Source: Owenia fusiformis (lineage: Eukaryota; Annelida; Polychaeta; Sabellida; Oweniidae). From it: a stretch of 64,000 nucleotides of DNA. The translations under genes and the position numbers were made by a program. The notes beneath the pieces are model-generated. The model ran no database searches, was not told the origin of the DNA, and was given only the letters and a program-made list of their open reading frames with translations. Every line of letters begins with the position of its first letter. Position 1 is the stretch's first letter. The stretch is taken from assembly GCA_903813345.2 (NCBI GenBank), contig CAIIXF020000001.1, forward strand, positions 32,980,866 through 33,044,865, read 5' to 3'. Positions 48,052-60,403 of this stretch are shown here, one piece after another.

Positions 48052-48458
48052 CACGCGGTCCTAACTTCGACCATTAATTTGAATTTTTGACCTACCGGAT
48101 GTTTGAAAATCAAGGATCGCGAGTCTCATACTGCACCGTTTTTCTTCAAACTTATACCATTAAAAGCAGAATAAAATTGCCTTTCTGTCGGTGCATTACT
48201 TTATTGTAAAGAGTCCCTCGTTCTAGCAGTGTTTTGGTCCCCAGCTGTTAGAAGGCCTTCTTACAGCTGGGGACCAAAATGCCGCTGGAAGTAGGGACCC
48301 TGTTTCAGAGAATAATGTACCATCAGAAAGGGATTTTTGTTATGCTTTGAATGGAACAAGTTTGAAGAAAACAATGCAGTATGAGACTCGTAATTCTTGA
48401 TTTTCAAACATCCGGTAGGTCAAAAATTCAAAATAACGGTCGAAGTTAGGACCGCGTG
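48052..48458. mobile_element. Near-perfect 407-bp palindrome
   Basis: CACGCGGTCCTAACTTCGACC at the left is mirrored by GGTCGAAGTTAGGACCGCGTG at the right. Matching arms run through the whole length to a centre at AAGGCCTT (48252-48259), with the inner arm GGTCCCCAGCTGT. Arms are about 200 bp with scattered mismatches, so it can form a long hairpin RNA or cruciform. It encodes nothing. Confidence 0.92.
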
Positions 48459-48589
48459 AAATGGGAACTTAAAAATTTGAAGTGATATTCACATGTTAAA
48501 GCAGATATGAAATGGTATTTTTAACCTAAAGGAATCAATATAATTTTTTGATAAATGTATTTGGACATGTTTTCTCATCAGTAGCGTGA

Positions 48590-48880
48590 AAATTATTTCA
48601 CTCTAACGATCGTTATAGCTGCTTAATAAGCAATATTCGAATTGGTTGTGACGTTATTGGCCCCCACGTGATCTCTCACTGGTCCCCACGTGGCCTGTTT
48701 TGGTCCATTAGATCATGACGTCATAATGTCAAAATGTTTTGTTATTTGTTTACACAACAATCCTATGGTTGCTGTGACGTTGTGATTACTAAGGAACCAA
48801 TAAACCAAAGCTATATTTTGTATATGATGTTACTAATCACGTGGGGGCTAATTTGATTGATCAGTTAGTTTTACTTCGTT
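48590..48880. promoter_or_regulatory. CRE and CACGTG-containing block
   Basis: The palindrome ATGACGTCAT (48716-48725) is a consensus CRE, and CCCACGTG occurs three times (48663, 48685, 48839) with TGTGACGTT twice. No gene start is assured downstream; the frame at 48920-49135 has no recognised domain. Whether these sites act is unknown. Confidence 0.35.
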
Positions 48881-48919
48881 ATCTATGACCGTTAGCAGTT
48901 ATCTAACATTTATTTTATA

Positions 48920-49135
48920 ATGGCTATCGCAAGAACTCTACGTTGGGCTTATAATGAAGAAAACCGCATTTTTGTAGCTGCAATTGAGAAAAGCTATTTC
49001 AGTTGTCCTTTAATGCCAACTCTTCAAAATGTTGAGGTGATTTTGGAGCCCGATTACGCCGCAAGGAGGATTGGCTCGAAGTCGGAATGCATCATGACAC
49101 GTGCCAGCTTTCAAAATGCCATTCCACCCTTTTGA
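48920..49135 (+). other. 71-codon open frame, unrecognised
   Basis: The frame starts ATGGCTATCGCAAGAACTCT and reads MAIARTLRWAYNEENRIFVA, ending QNAIPPF. Composition is protein-like and it follows the CRE/CACGTG block, but no domain is recognised. It overlaps an inverted repeat (CAAGGAGGATTG at 49062 with CAATCCTCCTTG at 49184), so it may be part of a small mobile element. Confidence 0.25.
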
Positions 49136-49199
49136 AACCTGTCACGAGTAAATAAGGTTAACTGATGTTGCATTCTGGGAGTCAATCCTCCTTGGATCA

Positions 49200-51431
49200 C
49201 AAACATAGCGATTCATGAAAACATTCCTTCGATTTGCTAGGAATTTATCCATCATTTGCAGGTATGAAGCTTTGGATTCATTTATTGTGCTACTTAGAGT
49301 GAACAGGAATTATTTTTGTACCGCTTGGGAGAGTTTGAGACATGAAACTTAAAATTTAGCTCATTGTGACAACTTTTGATGGTTGAGATTCATAATGTCT
49401 CCAACTGTATTTAGTTGAATTTAGCGATTGGATAGATCTAGTAAACATTGCACTAAGTACTCATTATTTTGCAAACATGAGTGCCTGGAACGATATCGAC
49501 ATGAGTATAAAATCAAGATAATAATTATTATTGGCTCGTGCTGAGGCAAGAGCCATATTTAACTTGGGTTTAGTAGTAAGTGATAACGACAATGGACTGA
49601 GGTTTAAACGTTAGGTTACTAGTAGAAAACCTAATGGGTATTAATATTTATTGATGAAAATGAGTTTTCCTCGAGCAAATGTTTAACCCTAAGGTGTTAG
49701 TTTATAATAAAATTGCGTTAGAGAGGGTTTCAAACAACATATACGCACATTTTACAACAACACCATGAAAACTGTGCACTGATTTTCGGCAACATGATTT
49801 CCTAAATACGACAGAAATACGAGCGACTTCTTGATCTAGAATTGTGAACAATTTACAGCATTAAAAAAACTCCGAACATTTAACTATTTTATAATATCTT
49901 CGGAGAACGAGAATCAAATTGACCCATCTTCACTTGATATGTTTGGATGTTTTTTAAGAGGTCCAGGTACTCAGACCTTCACAATTTAAAGATGTTAATT
50001 TAAGAGCAAAAAAGGCTCCAAAACTTTAATAAAATATGTAGTTTGGATGTTCAATTATGTCTGTGGATTATATTTTCTACCTCAAAGACTTATAAATACC
50101 TGAAATTTGCAATAAAAGTGCCCAAAAATTGTTGTTTCGAAATTCCCCATTTTTCCTGTATCGCGCCAGTCACGTGACCATTTCACGTAGCAGGCAATGC
50201 CTAGTATTACAGATATTACAGTACATATTTCAACATGTTCAATATGGCAAACATCAGCGATTCTGATTCCCGGGTTCTGGGAAATGGCTATATATAAATC
50301 GGCGAGAGGGTGTTATTTGACTGAGGACAATTTAAGGAGGGAAATATGTCAAAGTATGCCAGTAAAAGAGCAGATATGGGGACAAGTACTATGACGGAAA
50401 ATCAACTAAAAAATGTGAGTTCTGGAATGAAGACCCGTTGCCATTGACTGAGGATCCCAGCGATCCTATTATCCTACTCAGTTAAACTTAAGACTTGAAA
50501 ACAGGTTGTGAAAACGGGTTTTCTGCAAAGTTATCAAATTTAGAAAATATGGATCTTGTTTTTGAGTGGCTTAACAAGCATTTGGATACAAGACTTGGCG
50601 CTATCTCTTGTCAAATACACGCAGACTTGTAGTAAATTGTCCATTGCAAATTGCAAAATCAGATCGTCAAATTAATCGCTTCGTTTTTAAACGTATGCTT
50701 CATATCTTCATCCAAAACTTTAGGATTCGATAGAGATAAGTTATAACTTGTACAGGAAGAAATGGCAGATCCTACCTTAATTTAGAATCGCTGATTTCTC
50801 TGGACAAATTCCGAGAAGAAATTGTTCAACATCGCGATCAGCTCAGCCTACATGTCGTGCATGTCACTCTGAACTCGCGTGATAAAATACGGCATTTTGA
50901 TTGGTTACTACTCGTGTTGTCATGATGCGAAAAACAATAGTAAACACTGAATATGTTAATGAACAACCATTGTCTTTCTGATTGGTTAACTTTACACGCC
51001 TCCTAAATGAATATAGTAGTCGTAGTAAATGATTCATTGATAACTATGAAAGTGGGCGTGACCAGCTTTATTTTGACACCAAATTCAAGATGTTTCAAAT
51101 AAAAATTGCCTCGCAAGACAGTTTGATACTGATATGGTCTATGATAGATCAAAATTGCCTGCCCCGCGTCATATGTCACGTGAGCCTATATTTGTTGAAA
51201 AATGAAAGAGATAGTGACACTTTTTAATCTTAAGTTAATACCAATATTACAAACACATATCTATTTTTTCATTAAATATTTATTTCTTCATTATACATAC
51301 ATTTGTTTTACACTGCATTGATTTATTTTTGCAAAACCTTTGCTATTAGATCTTTAAAGATTTTAATCAGTTCAAAATGTTCGGATTTTTTCTACTCTTG
51401 CCGTTCAGTAAATTACAATCGCGACTAAAGT
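49200..51431. other. Unassigned region
   Basis: No repeat family or exon was firmly recognised. A hairpin GGCTCGTGCTGAGGCAAGAGCC is at 49532-49553. A minor open frame around 50374-50484 (reading GDKYYDGKSTKKCEFWNEDP) has protein-like composition but no known motif. Confidence 0.35.
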
Positions 51432-52571
51432 CCCGGGGGGTTCACTGTATATAAAACTCGATGGGGGTCCTAGGCTGAAGCCTCAAATATCAATATGTTC
51501 CCATACCAATCTGTCAAATTTCAATATGTTCCCATAACAACCAAAATAGCGCCCAAAGGCCATACCAAATGTCCAAATATAGTACCAATGCCATACCAAA
51601 TGTCCAAATATAGGACCAGTGCCATACCAAATGTCCAATTATGGGGCCAATGCCATACCAAATGTCAAAATGTAGGACCAATGCCATACCAAATGTCCAA
51701 ATATGGGACCAATGCCATACCTTAATTCAAAGTAAATGAAATATAGGATCAATGTCATACAAATGTGCAAATACAGGACCAATCGCCATACCTCAAATCA
51801 AGGACAAATGCCATACTGTAGTTGTGAAAGATACCCTATTCCCTCGCCAGTTTGAAAGACCCTGAGACCTACAGTAGCCTAGGTCCCCGGGAGTAGATCT
51901 AGGCCTGAAAACAAAGTTGAAAGCCCACAATTTCTAATTTAAACAAGTTCATTAACGTGTACATTTATATGCATAAAATTAACAATTCGGAATGAAAATA
52001 TTATTATTTCCCGTGTATTATTTAAACGATTTGAAAATGTTGATTTTTAATTCTATAAAAAAAAATTTCTAAGAAAAATCCACAAACCCGTTGAGAAAAT
52101 CAGGGATAACGGAAAATAATCAAGGTCTACCGCCTTCAAATCTGTATATTGGAATCACAGTATATCAGTCGATATAATGAACCGGCACTAACCTTTAAAT
52201 ATCGCTACCATAAGCTTCAAATCATCAAAGCCTATGATTGGTCCTCATTCTCGGGAAAAGGGCTAAAATTCAAAAGTTGAAGAAGGCCCTGGAAAAGAAG
52301 ATACTTCGGGAAACGATCCAAAACAACTTCAAATTTGCAACTACTGGACCAATGCCATACCACGAATGTTAGGTAACGTATCTACAATGACCATTCTCAT
52401 ACTAGAAGAGCAAAAGTCCGACCATTGCCATACCTCAGAAGTCCGAAATTTCTGGGCATTCCCATACCAAATCCTAAAATATGGGTCCATTGCCATACCA
52501 AACGTTGAAAAAGGTACCCCACATGCGCCGAGGATCCCCGTCAAGGTTTATATATAGTGAACCCCCCGGGT
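51432..52571. mobile_element. TIR element, 1.14 kb, flanked by TAAAGT
   Basis: CCCGGGGGGTTCACTGTATA on the left and TATATAGTGAACCCCCCGGG on the right are inverted ends of about 30 bp. TAAAGT lies at 51426-51431 and 52572-52577 as a likely 6-bp duplication. The interior has about eight 35-40-bp repeats of GCCATACCAAATGTCCAAAT, and inverted versions near 52345-52500. No transposase seen. Confidence 0.88.
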
Positions 52572-52577
52572 TAAAGT

Positions 52578-53311
52578 AAGCTTGGCAATTTACTTATTCA
52601 GTGAAACTTGACTTACAGTTGGGGACAAAAATAAATGACAGGTCGATTTTCGATCACCATTTCCTAATTATGGTGGTCTGAAAGCCCATAATTTCCAATA
52701 TTGTCTAGATATATCCCTTAAAATTTGTATATTTTACATTTTGTATAATCTCATCCACTGATGTATGGCCTCTTGTAAATTCTCTTATTTTTAACATGGG
52801 AAATCCTCACTTCAGCAAATCCACCTGTCATTTATTTACAGTGCTGGTATATATTAATTGATCAGTCGTTTAATTGGCATATTTTCTTGAATTTTAACAT
52901 TTAATGTTCCAAACTCCCACAAACTGCAGAAAAGTATACCCTATAAATCATATTTACCAAAATGAGTGTCTCCAAGGCTTCACACCAGCGTATGTATAAT
53001 GCATTTGTCACGAGTTTGAGCTGAAATTTCGCCAAAATGGAGTAGGCTAAGGGTAGTCTCTGCCAGGTTTGTTTATTGTGGTAAGCTTGTAAGTGCTCAG
53101 AAGCAAATAATTCATGTGCGCAAAATAATCAAATAATCTGATTGGTCTAAACTTTGCTGCACATGCGCACAATGTGTGCCATGTTTTTTCTAGTGATTTC
53201 GTTTCGTTTCATGGAGTTTGCGTTTCAGTGTAACTTCCGCAAAAATGCCGGACCATGGACAGAATTAACAGGTAAAATCACTCCGAAATTTCAAGAGTAC
53301 TTTTTACCTAT
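52578..53311. other. No recognised feature
   Basis: AT-rich spacer without recognised gene or repeat family. Confidence 0.5.
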
Positions 53312-55444
53312 AATCACGGGATGTCATCGCCTGATTTGGTCAATGTTAGGGAGCAGGTCGTTTTTACAATAAATTTCAATATTTTCACACAAAATATTTT
53401 TTTACTGAAAAACTGCTCATTCGCAGAGAAAATGTACTAGCACATGCAATGACAATGTCAATCACGCTTCTGTACTAAATTCGGCGGAAGTCTTTTATAA
53501 TCTAATACGAAGTTACTAAAAAAGGCGCGAACGCCCTACACTCAAAATGATCGTTTTTCCATTATAACTTTTTAACGTAATTTAACGAAGGCTTCTAATT
53601 ATTATCCAAGATAGTCTAAATACCGATTAAAATATTTCTTACTTCAAACAGATACGCCGTCTTTTATTCAATTTTTTAAAAAATAATAAAAAATAACTCT
53701 TGTCAATGTTAGGGAGCAGTCAATGTTAGGGAGCAAAATAATTTTATCAGAATATTAAAAATGTAGCAAATGGCCATTTAAAATATGTATGGCATTTATA
53801 AACTAAACAATATTGTTTGTATGATTATTTGATACCCTTTTGGGGAGGAAAGCGTTAAAATTGTAAGAAAATCATTGAAAAGGTTATTTTGCATTTTTTA
53901 TTTTCAGCTAAATCCTGTTTACGTTCGTTTTAGAAATATTTAGATGCGAACCATTCCTTCTTTATTCGTTGACCTCTAACTGTAAATGAATGGATGTATC
54001 GTTATATACACTTTTTGATGATGTCATCACAATCCTAAATTGTGGATGATAAATTATCTGAACTGATATATAGGCTTGAGAAATCTCCGACATCCTTCAG
54101 TTCTATGATTTGATATTTTCCTAGTATTAAAGTAAGAGAGTTAGTCTCGCACTTATCTTTACGACCGGGTATCACCTGATAGCTGGCACAAACGCTATGA
54201 AGGGCTCATTGCGCAGTTACATGTATGATAGTAGATTTTTACACGTATATTTCAATTTGTCAATACTCAGACAATGCAGTATATAACCGATCTCTGTTAT
54301 ATGTGTACCACTTGCTAATGATACTCTAAAGCCCGGTATACACCAATGGGACAAGTTGGGACCTCCATAGACTTAACATGGCGTGGGACCTAGTGGGACC
54401 TTTTGGGATTTTGCCCCATGAAGTCCGTGGGAATCAATGGGACTCCGTCGGATTTTGCCCCAACTTGCATATAATCTTGCCCCATCGAGTCCCATGAGGT
54501 CCCACGTTGGACTCGATGGGATTCGATGGGGCAGGATGGGGCAAAATCCCACGGAGTTCCATCTTGCCCCATCGAGAATGAACATGTTCATTCTTTCCAT
54601 GGGGCATCGTGGGATTTCCGATCAGGTCACATGTTATGTGAAGCCCAACATACACCAATGGGGCAAGGATAAAACCATTTCGCCCCACTGCATTGTTTGC
54701 TCCGCCACATTGATCATACTTATTTTTTATTATTTAAAAAAAATTAAAGAAAGGTGTACCTGTTTGAAGTAAGAAATATTTCAATATGCACTGAGATTAT
54801 CCATGATAATAATTAACTTTCCTTCGTCAAAAATCTTTGAGAGTCCATTTTCTGAAGATAACAAAAATGCAAAACAATTTTTTTTATCGATTTTGTTAAA
54901 TTTTGTTAAGGCAAGGGGTTTAAAATAATCATTCAAACAATATTGTTTAGTTTATAAATGCCATACATATTTTAAATGGCCATTTGCTACATTTTTAATA
55001 TTCTGATAAAATCATTTTGCTCCCTAACATTGACTGCTCCCTAACATTGACAAGAGTTATTTTTTATTATTTTTTAAAAAATTGAATAAAAGACGGCGTA
55101 TCTGTTTGAAGTAAGAAATATTTTAATCGGTATTTAGACTATCTTGGATAATAATTAGAAGCCTTCGTTAAATTACGTTAAAAAGTTATAATGGAAAAAC
55201 GATCATTTTGAGTGTAGGGCGTTCGCGCCTTTTTTAGTAACTTCATTTTAGATTATAAAAGACTTCCGCCGAATTTAGTACAGAAGCGTGATTGACATTG
55301 TCATTGCATGTGCTAGTACATTTTCTCTGCGAATGAGCAGTTTTTCCGTAAAAAAATATTTTGTGTGAAAATATTGAAATTTATTGTAAAATCGACCTGC
55401 TCCCTAACATTGACCAAATCAGGCGATGACATCCCGTGATAATA
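53312..55444. mobile_element. 2.1-kb foldback element with ~520-bp arms
   Basis: ATCACGGGATGTCATCGCCTG on the left is mirrored at 55421-55440. Arms match to about 53830 and 54930. CAATGTTAGGGAGCA occurs three times per arm. The loop (54340-54700) is a degenerate array of TGGGAC / TGGGGCAA motifs in both orientations, including CATTCATTCTC-GATGGGGC inverted pairs. No coding sequence; the target duplication was not resolved. Confidence 0.88.
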
Positions 55445-56280
55445 GCAAAACTTTTGTTTTATTTGTGCATTCTATCTATCAGATAAGAGTCTCAGGGGTA
55501 TGTAGGCAAATTCATTTTGATAGGAGCACTCTGTTTAGTTTGAAAACGCACCCTTAATTATTATATATCAGCACTGTATGTCCCCAACTGTCATAGAAAA
55601 CACTCTTCTGTAAGGAACACCTGCTTTACAACTCAATACAATTCATTACAACACTGCAAACATCTCCTTCACACGAAGCTTCATTTTTTTAAAATGATCT
55701 CTTGTTTCTATTCGTATCTAGTATATTCACTCATTACATCTAGGCTAATTATAGTAACTTATAGATGGCAGAAGGTGCTTACCATTTTGAAATCACTCAT
55801 GTTTACCTCGTGGTTGAAATTAGAAATCGACATTTGCACTTCAATTAGCTGATTGTTGTTGATGTATAAGAAAACGAACTTAAAAGTCCTTCGCCAACAT
55901 TAACAAATGACAAAATTTAAATAATCCAGGTGAAAATATCTAACAAGGCTTGGATTTCGGGAAAAAGCCCGGGAAAATGGCGTGTTTGAAATATTGCTCT
56001 AAGACCATGAATCTAATATTTAATCCTTTAAGAGACCCTCATGTCACATGTTGAATATTTAAGTTATTATATTTTCAATTTACCAATTTTCTCCTTTATC
56101 ACAATCATACTTACCGACATGTGCAATATAGATCTATATTCTTCGTGTGATTTCGAGCGCCATCAAATGCGCCTAACTTCTCTGCGGCAATCTGCACGTT
56201 GTTCGTGTCTTTTACGTTCGTTTTCTGCGCGAGATTCCATTTTCACTTGGTTCTGTTTTCCACGCATGTGCGAAAATGAA
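55445..56280. other. No recognised feature
   Basis: AT-rich spacer; no gene or repeat family recognised. Confidence 0.45.
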
Positions 56281-56640
56281 AGTACTTCATTCCCATGATT
56301 CAAATTGCATGCGGCTGGTTTGATTTTCATTTAGTCAAGAGTATTGCCAATGAACAGAAAGAATATTATTGGGCCTATGTGTACTTTCAATTCAAATGGG
56401 ATTGAGAGTTATTTTTACTAAATAAAATATTTCCGCAATATAAGGTGCATTGTAGGAAGGGACTGCTGAAAAATAATGAACCTAAGTGACATCTATCTGA
56501 AAGTATATGTAGTTATTCATTTAATAATTGCGCATGCGCTTACATAATTTGGACTAATCAAATTACTGGATTGAATGCGGATGCGCAATAAAACGAACCA
56601 AAAAAGGGAACTTCGCGCAGATTTCCCCTGATGGAGTTAA
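56281..56640. repeat. Dispersed transposon-derived segments
   Basis: 56285-56500 resembles 45420-45650 (ATTCCCATGATTCAAATTGC ... AAGTGACATCTA). 56530-56630 resembles the hAT interior at 21990-22060 (GCGCATGCGC, CGAACCAAAAAAGGGAACTT, CGCGCAGATT). Repeat-derived DNA thus reaches within about 70 bp of the glutathione peroxidase start codon. Confidence 0.6.
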
Positions 56641-56703
56641 AAGATTTTTGCCTCCACGTAGAAGAGCACTTCTTAAAATCACGGACTTCAGGTCCGTGTT
56701 AAA

Positions 56704-56967
56704 ATGGTGCAAACACAAAATACTTGGAGAACGTTGACATTGATTGTCTTGATGGACCACCTCAGCTTTGTTATCCCAAACGCAACTGATGACGTGGATA
56801 TTGAAGAAGAAATCCATGACAAATATGTAATTTTAGAAAATGACATTGACAATCAGATTCAGAATATCGTTGAGGAAAAAGATCAAAAGAATTTGGTGGA
56901 TTGTTATTCATTTACTGTAGATGACATATCTGGAGAGACCATTTCATTAGAAAAGTATAGAGGAATG
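56704..56967 (+). CDS. GPX: Glutathione peroxidase, first coding exon
   Basis: Eighty-eight codons end in CYSFTVDDISGETISLEKYR-GM and a donor ATG|GTGAGT in phase 0. The YSF...D..G...SLEKYRG block is the conserved N-terminal beta hairpin of glutathione peroxidases and is closest, from memory, to the GPX7/GPX8 type (DFYSF...SLEKY(R/K)G). Ahead of it lies a moderately hydrophobic N-terminus (TLTLIVLMDHLSFVIPNA), a possible signal peptide, then an acidic linker of about 40 residues rich in Asp and Glu. The family reduces hydroperoxides with thiols. The catalytic Cys/Sec is in the next exon, which I could not find downstream. The leader has a hairpin CACGGACTTCAGGTCCGTG just before the ATG. Confidence 0.85.
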
Positions 56968-57048
56968 GTGAGTATATAAGGAGTAAAATTATAAACATAG
57001 TAGAGTCTAAATCATAATTATTTATTACAGAGATTCAAAAGCTGTTCT

Positions 57049-57895
57049 TGCATCTACTACTTTTTTCAAGGCCTGACTGCGTCGCTAACATGCTAAATAT
57101 AAGAGTTAGCTGACGTTTGGGAGTCTGACTTACCTTCTAAAGGTTAGAACCCGAATCTTAATGAAACCATATCACCTTTGTTGCGTCGATGATGATGCAT
57201 AAACATAGCATTTGATAGAAATTAGCGTAAATGCTTTTCCGACTTTTTCATTTTTCATCAATGTTGACTTCCGGGAAGGCGTTGTAGTTATCACGAAATA
57301 ACGCATTGACCCTTGAACTTTACTTTGTTGACGTGTCAACCAAGCATGTCTGGTGTGAAAATTAAAAGAATATTAAGCAATGTTCTACATCCGCCAGGCT
57401 AAGTGAAGTAGTCAATATTTAAAATTACTAATTTCAAGTGAAGTACGCAACGAACGAAACTGCGTGATCTACACTCCCACTATTGGTCTGAATGAAATGC
57501 TACGTAGAAATATGAGCCGTCTGCTGTATTAGTCGATTAATAGAGTAAGACCTGTTGGTGATGCTTTATAATTTAGACCAAAACATTGAAGAACAAACGA
57601 ACCTGTAAATCGTGAAAACAACGAACAAATATTCGGTTTTCACATATGTTCGGTAATTTTTCGTATTGAAACTTCCGGAACTTACAAGGAAATCATTCAT
57701 TTTCTCGATCCATGATTTACCTCTTGGATGTTGTGGCAAATGCTCCATGGTTGACGGAACAAAGGTGATATGGTTTCATTAAGATTCGGGTTCTAACCTT
57801 TAGAAGGTAAGTCAGACTCCCAAACGTCAGCTAACTCTTATATTTAGCATGTTAGCGACGCAGTCAGGCCTTGAAAAAAGTAGTACAGTCAAAAT
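57049..57895. mobile_element. TIR element, ~845 bp, in GPX intron 1
   Basis: TACTACTTTTTTCAAGGCCT at the left is mirrored at the right, and the arms match for about 130 bp (through TGACGTTTGGGAGTCTGACT and ACCATATCACCTTTGTT). The interior is unrelated on the two sides and non-coding. The target duplication was not resolved. Confidence 0.88.
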
Positions 57896-58636
57896 CACAG
57901 TCAGAGAGAATGTTCTGGCGAAAGTAACCAAACCCGTAGATCTACGAGGTCGGGAGTAGATAACTGGGTCAGACGGGTTTGGTTAACGCAAATATTGCTA
58001 TCAAAAACGAAAATATCTTCGTTCTGCCGATAAACCCATACAATTTGCGATTCAACTATATGAAAAGAATTCTTAAATACTCATGAATGTATCGAGGTAG
58101 GTCATTTATGTGTGCAATGCATAGTTCATTCTCCGACATTGTAGAAACACAGGCTTACTAATGAATCGGCCTACGACCACAATCTAAAGGGGTCGTAGGA
58201 TGCGATAACTCCCGTACTCGTAGATGAGATACACGAAGAAATACATTTTTAACGACCATTTTTTAAAGTAGTAAACCTCCCAGGAATTTTAAGATTGTCA
58301 TGCTTTGTTTGAGAACGAGAACGAGACTTGTGCCAAATGGCCGACTTTTTAGTCAGTCAACCTGTTCAAAGTACATTTAGTATTATACTCGCATTTCAGA
58401 ACAATTTAGGAAGCAATATTTTCTATCTACGTCGATTACAAAGCATCTAAGGTACGTAAATTTATATGAACAACAGAGTCAATATGGATAAATAGCCCAA
58501 CGAGTGTCGGCGGTCTTGAAAAATACTTGGATCTTGTTGCCAGTCCTGTTATTGATATCATTCCTGTTCGAAGAACGTATTAGATGTCCGTGGTCAAAAC
58601 AGAAATGTTTGTGACTACTTTGAATTTAAGGCCATG
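57896..58636. other. No recognised feature
   Basis: Unassigned; the GPX second exon was looked for here by its VSLVVNVAS-like start and not found. Confidence 0.4.
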
Positions 58637-59938
58637 CCTGGAGAGCCTTAAAATTTAAGGCTCTCTAGCCAAATTGGTTACCAAAATGCTAAAGAGCCTT
58701 AAATTTTAAGGTTCTTTAGCAATTCAGCTAAATACTCTTTAGTAGAGGTGTCACGGATACCTGATTTTGTTCCGATCTGCGGAATTATGCCCTTGGAAAG
58801 GAACACGGAACACAAATTAAGAATTTCGGTTCGGTTCCGGAACAAGAACATTTTACCCTTTCACAACTTTTGGCCCTTAAATCGCCACAAAACAGCATTT
58901 TTCTTTCAATATTTTGCACCAAAAGAGGTTCATTCTTTTCACTCCTTCTCATTGAAGAGTTTTGAAGAGCTTTTCGCTACCAAATAGACCTAGATGATCA
59001 ACTTATTTTAACCTTATACACGCAGTCATTCTGTTCCGAACCGTTCCGAAATTGTTCCGTTCCGAAGCAAAATGTTCCGAACCGAACCGTTACGATTTTT
59101 TTTTGTTCCGTGACATCTCTACTCTTTAGCATTTTGATAGCCAATTCTGCTAGAGAGCCTTAAAGGAATTCCAGGCGACAGAAATGACGAAATATTGCTT
59201 CTGGGACAAGATCAAACGACTTTGACATATTCTATACTGTACCCAACCTATTTTGTTATTTAACAATAAGCACAAATATACATACCATATTAGCAGATAT
59301 CGGACAAATTCAAAAAGAAATATTTTTTGATCGATAAAATCACTGATTATTAAACCGGAAGTGTCTTCTCTGAGGTCTGCGAAGAAGATGAATAAGAAAA
59401 CATATAAAGATTTCAGTCAATTCAATTTTGCCGTCAGTTTAATTTTAAATGGTTCTAAATAATCTTCGAATGCTTACTATGACTTCTATTAGTACTGTTT
59501 TGACTTCCCCACTACATAAAAAGAATATTATCACTTTTTACTAAACTCATAAATTTACTTCCGGTCTACCGAGAAAAACCTTTTCAATTCTCTTTCTAAA
59601 TCTGGCTTTTTAAAGGTTCAAACGCCGCAGAGGTGCAAGGCGACCACCCTAACCACTACACCAGAGTGGTTGTTCCATGATTGGACAGAATTTTTCGAAA
59701 CTTTATAGTGATATACATGTGTGATATTTTTAAGTGGCATTCTGGGTTGAAAAAACTTTCGAGACTGTTGTTTTATTGTTTAGATTATGAAAACATCAAT
59801 AAAAAACAATATAAACACGGATTATAAATACAAAGGCTCTCTAGCAAAAATACTATGTTCACATCACAGCTAAATAACCTTAAATTTTAAGGCTCTTTAG
59901 CATTTTGGCTAAAGAGCCTTAAAATTTAAGGTTCTCCA
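58637..59938. mobile_element. Foldback with AAATTTTAAGGCTCTTTAGC repeats
   Basis: The left arm (58637-58742 plus 59122-59165) and right arm (59832-59938) are built from units such as GAGCCTTAAAATTTAAGG and GGCTCTTTAGC in inverted orientation. Each unit is itself a palindrome around AAATTT. The left arm is interrupted by the hAT at 58743-59121. Confidence 0.8.
58743..59121. mobile_element. Non-autonomous hAT, 379 bp, duplication CTCTTTAG
   Basis: TAGAGGTGTCACGGA and TCCGTGACATCTCTA are inverted ends (14 of 15). The perfect 8-bp duplication CTCTTTAG flanks it (58735-58742, 59122-59129). The interior has many TTCCGAACCG/GGAACGG subterminal repeats, typical of hAT transposase binding sites. The 79-codon frame inside is not a recognisable protein. 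Confidence 0.95.
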
Positions 59939-60403
59939 GACACTTCGTACAAAAATAAGCAATCAAATGACCATATTGAAACAGTGTATGTAAAAATAGA
60001 ATTTTTACAATTTACTAGTTGCCACAATCAATGAATGTATTTCTCATTGAGGTACACTTCCAATGCACGATCTGATGACTGGCAAAAAATAATAACTAGT
60101 GATAGTTATTGTCAATAAGATTAGAGACACCATATTGTATCTGTCATTTATAACTTGGAGTTTTATTAATAACGTCAAAATGTTGCATTTGTTGTACAAA
60201 ATGGAAAATTTTGATTATAGACCAATCAAAATCAAATGTTTTGCTTTATTTATCAAATAAATTATAATCAAAACCAATGAAATTCTATGTTAGGATTTCT
60301 CCAAGGAATGTGCATGCAAAATGTGGTGACTTAACTCTTAAAAGTGAAGAAATGAGAGTAAATATACAGACTTGGGACTTGTGTTGTCTCGGCTACTATA
60401 ATA
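59939..60403. other. No recognised feature
   Basis: AT-rich spacer without recognised features. Confidence 0.5.

Noticed and set aside
54373-54772. Frames rich in Gly, Trp, Met and Pro over 54373-54772
   Set aside because: They come from the TGGGAC/TGGGGCAA degenerate array in a foldback loop and are open on both strands.
58748-58987. 79-codon frame near the start of the 58743-59121 element
   Set aside because: It lies in subterminal repeats of a 379-bp non-autonomous hAT and starts in the inverted repeat itself.
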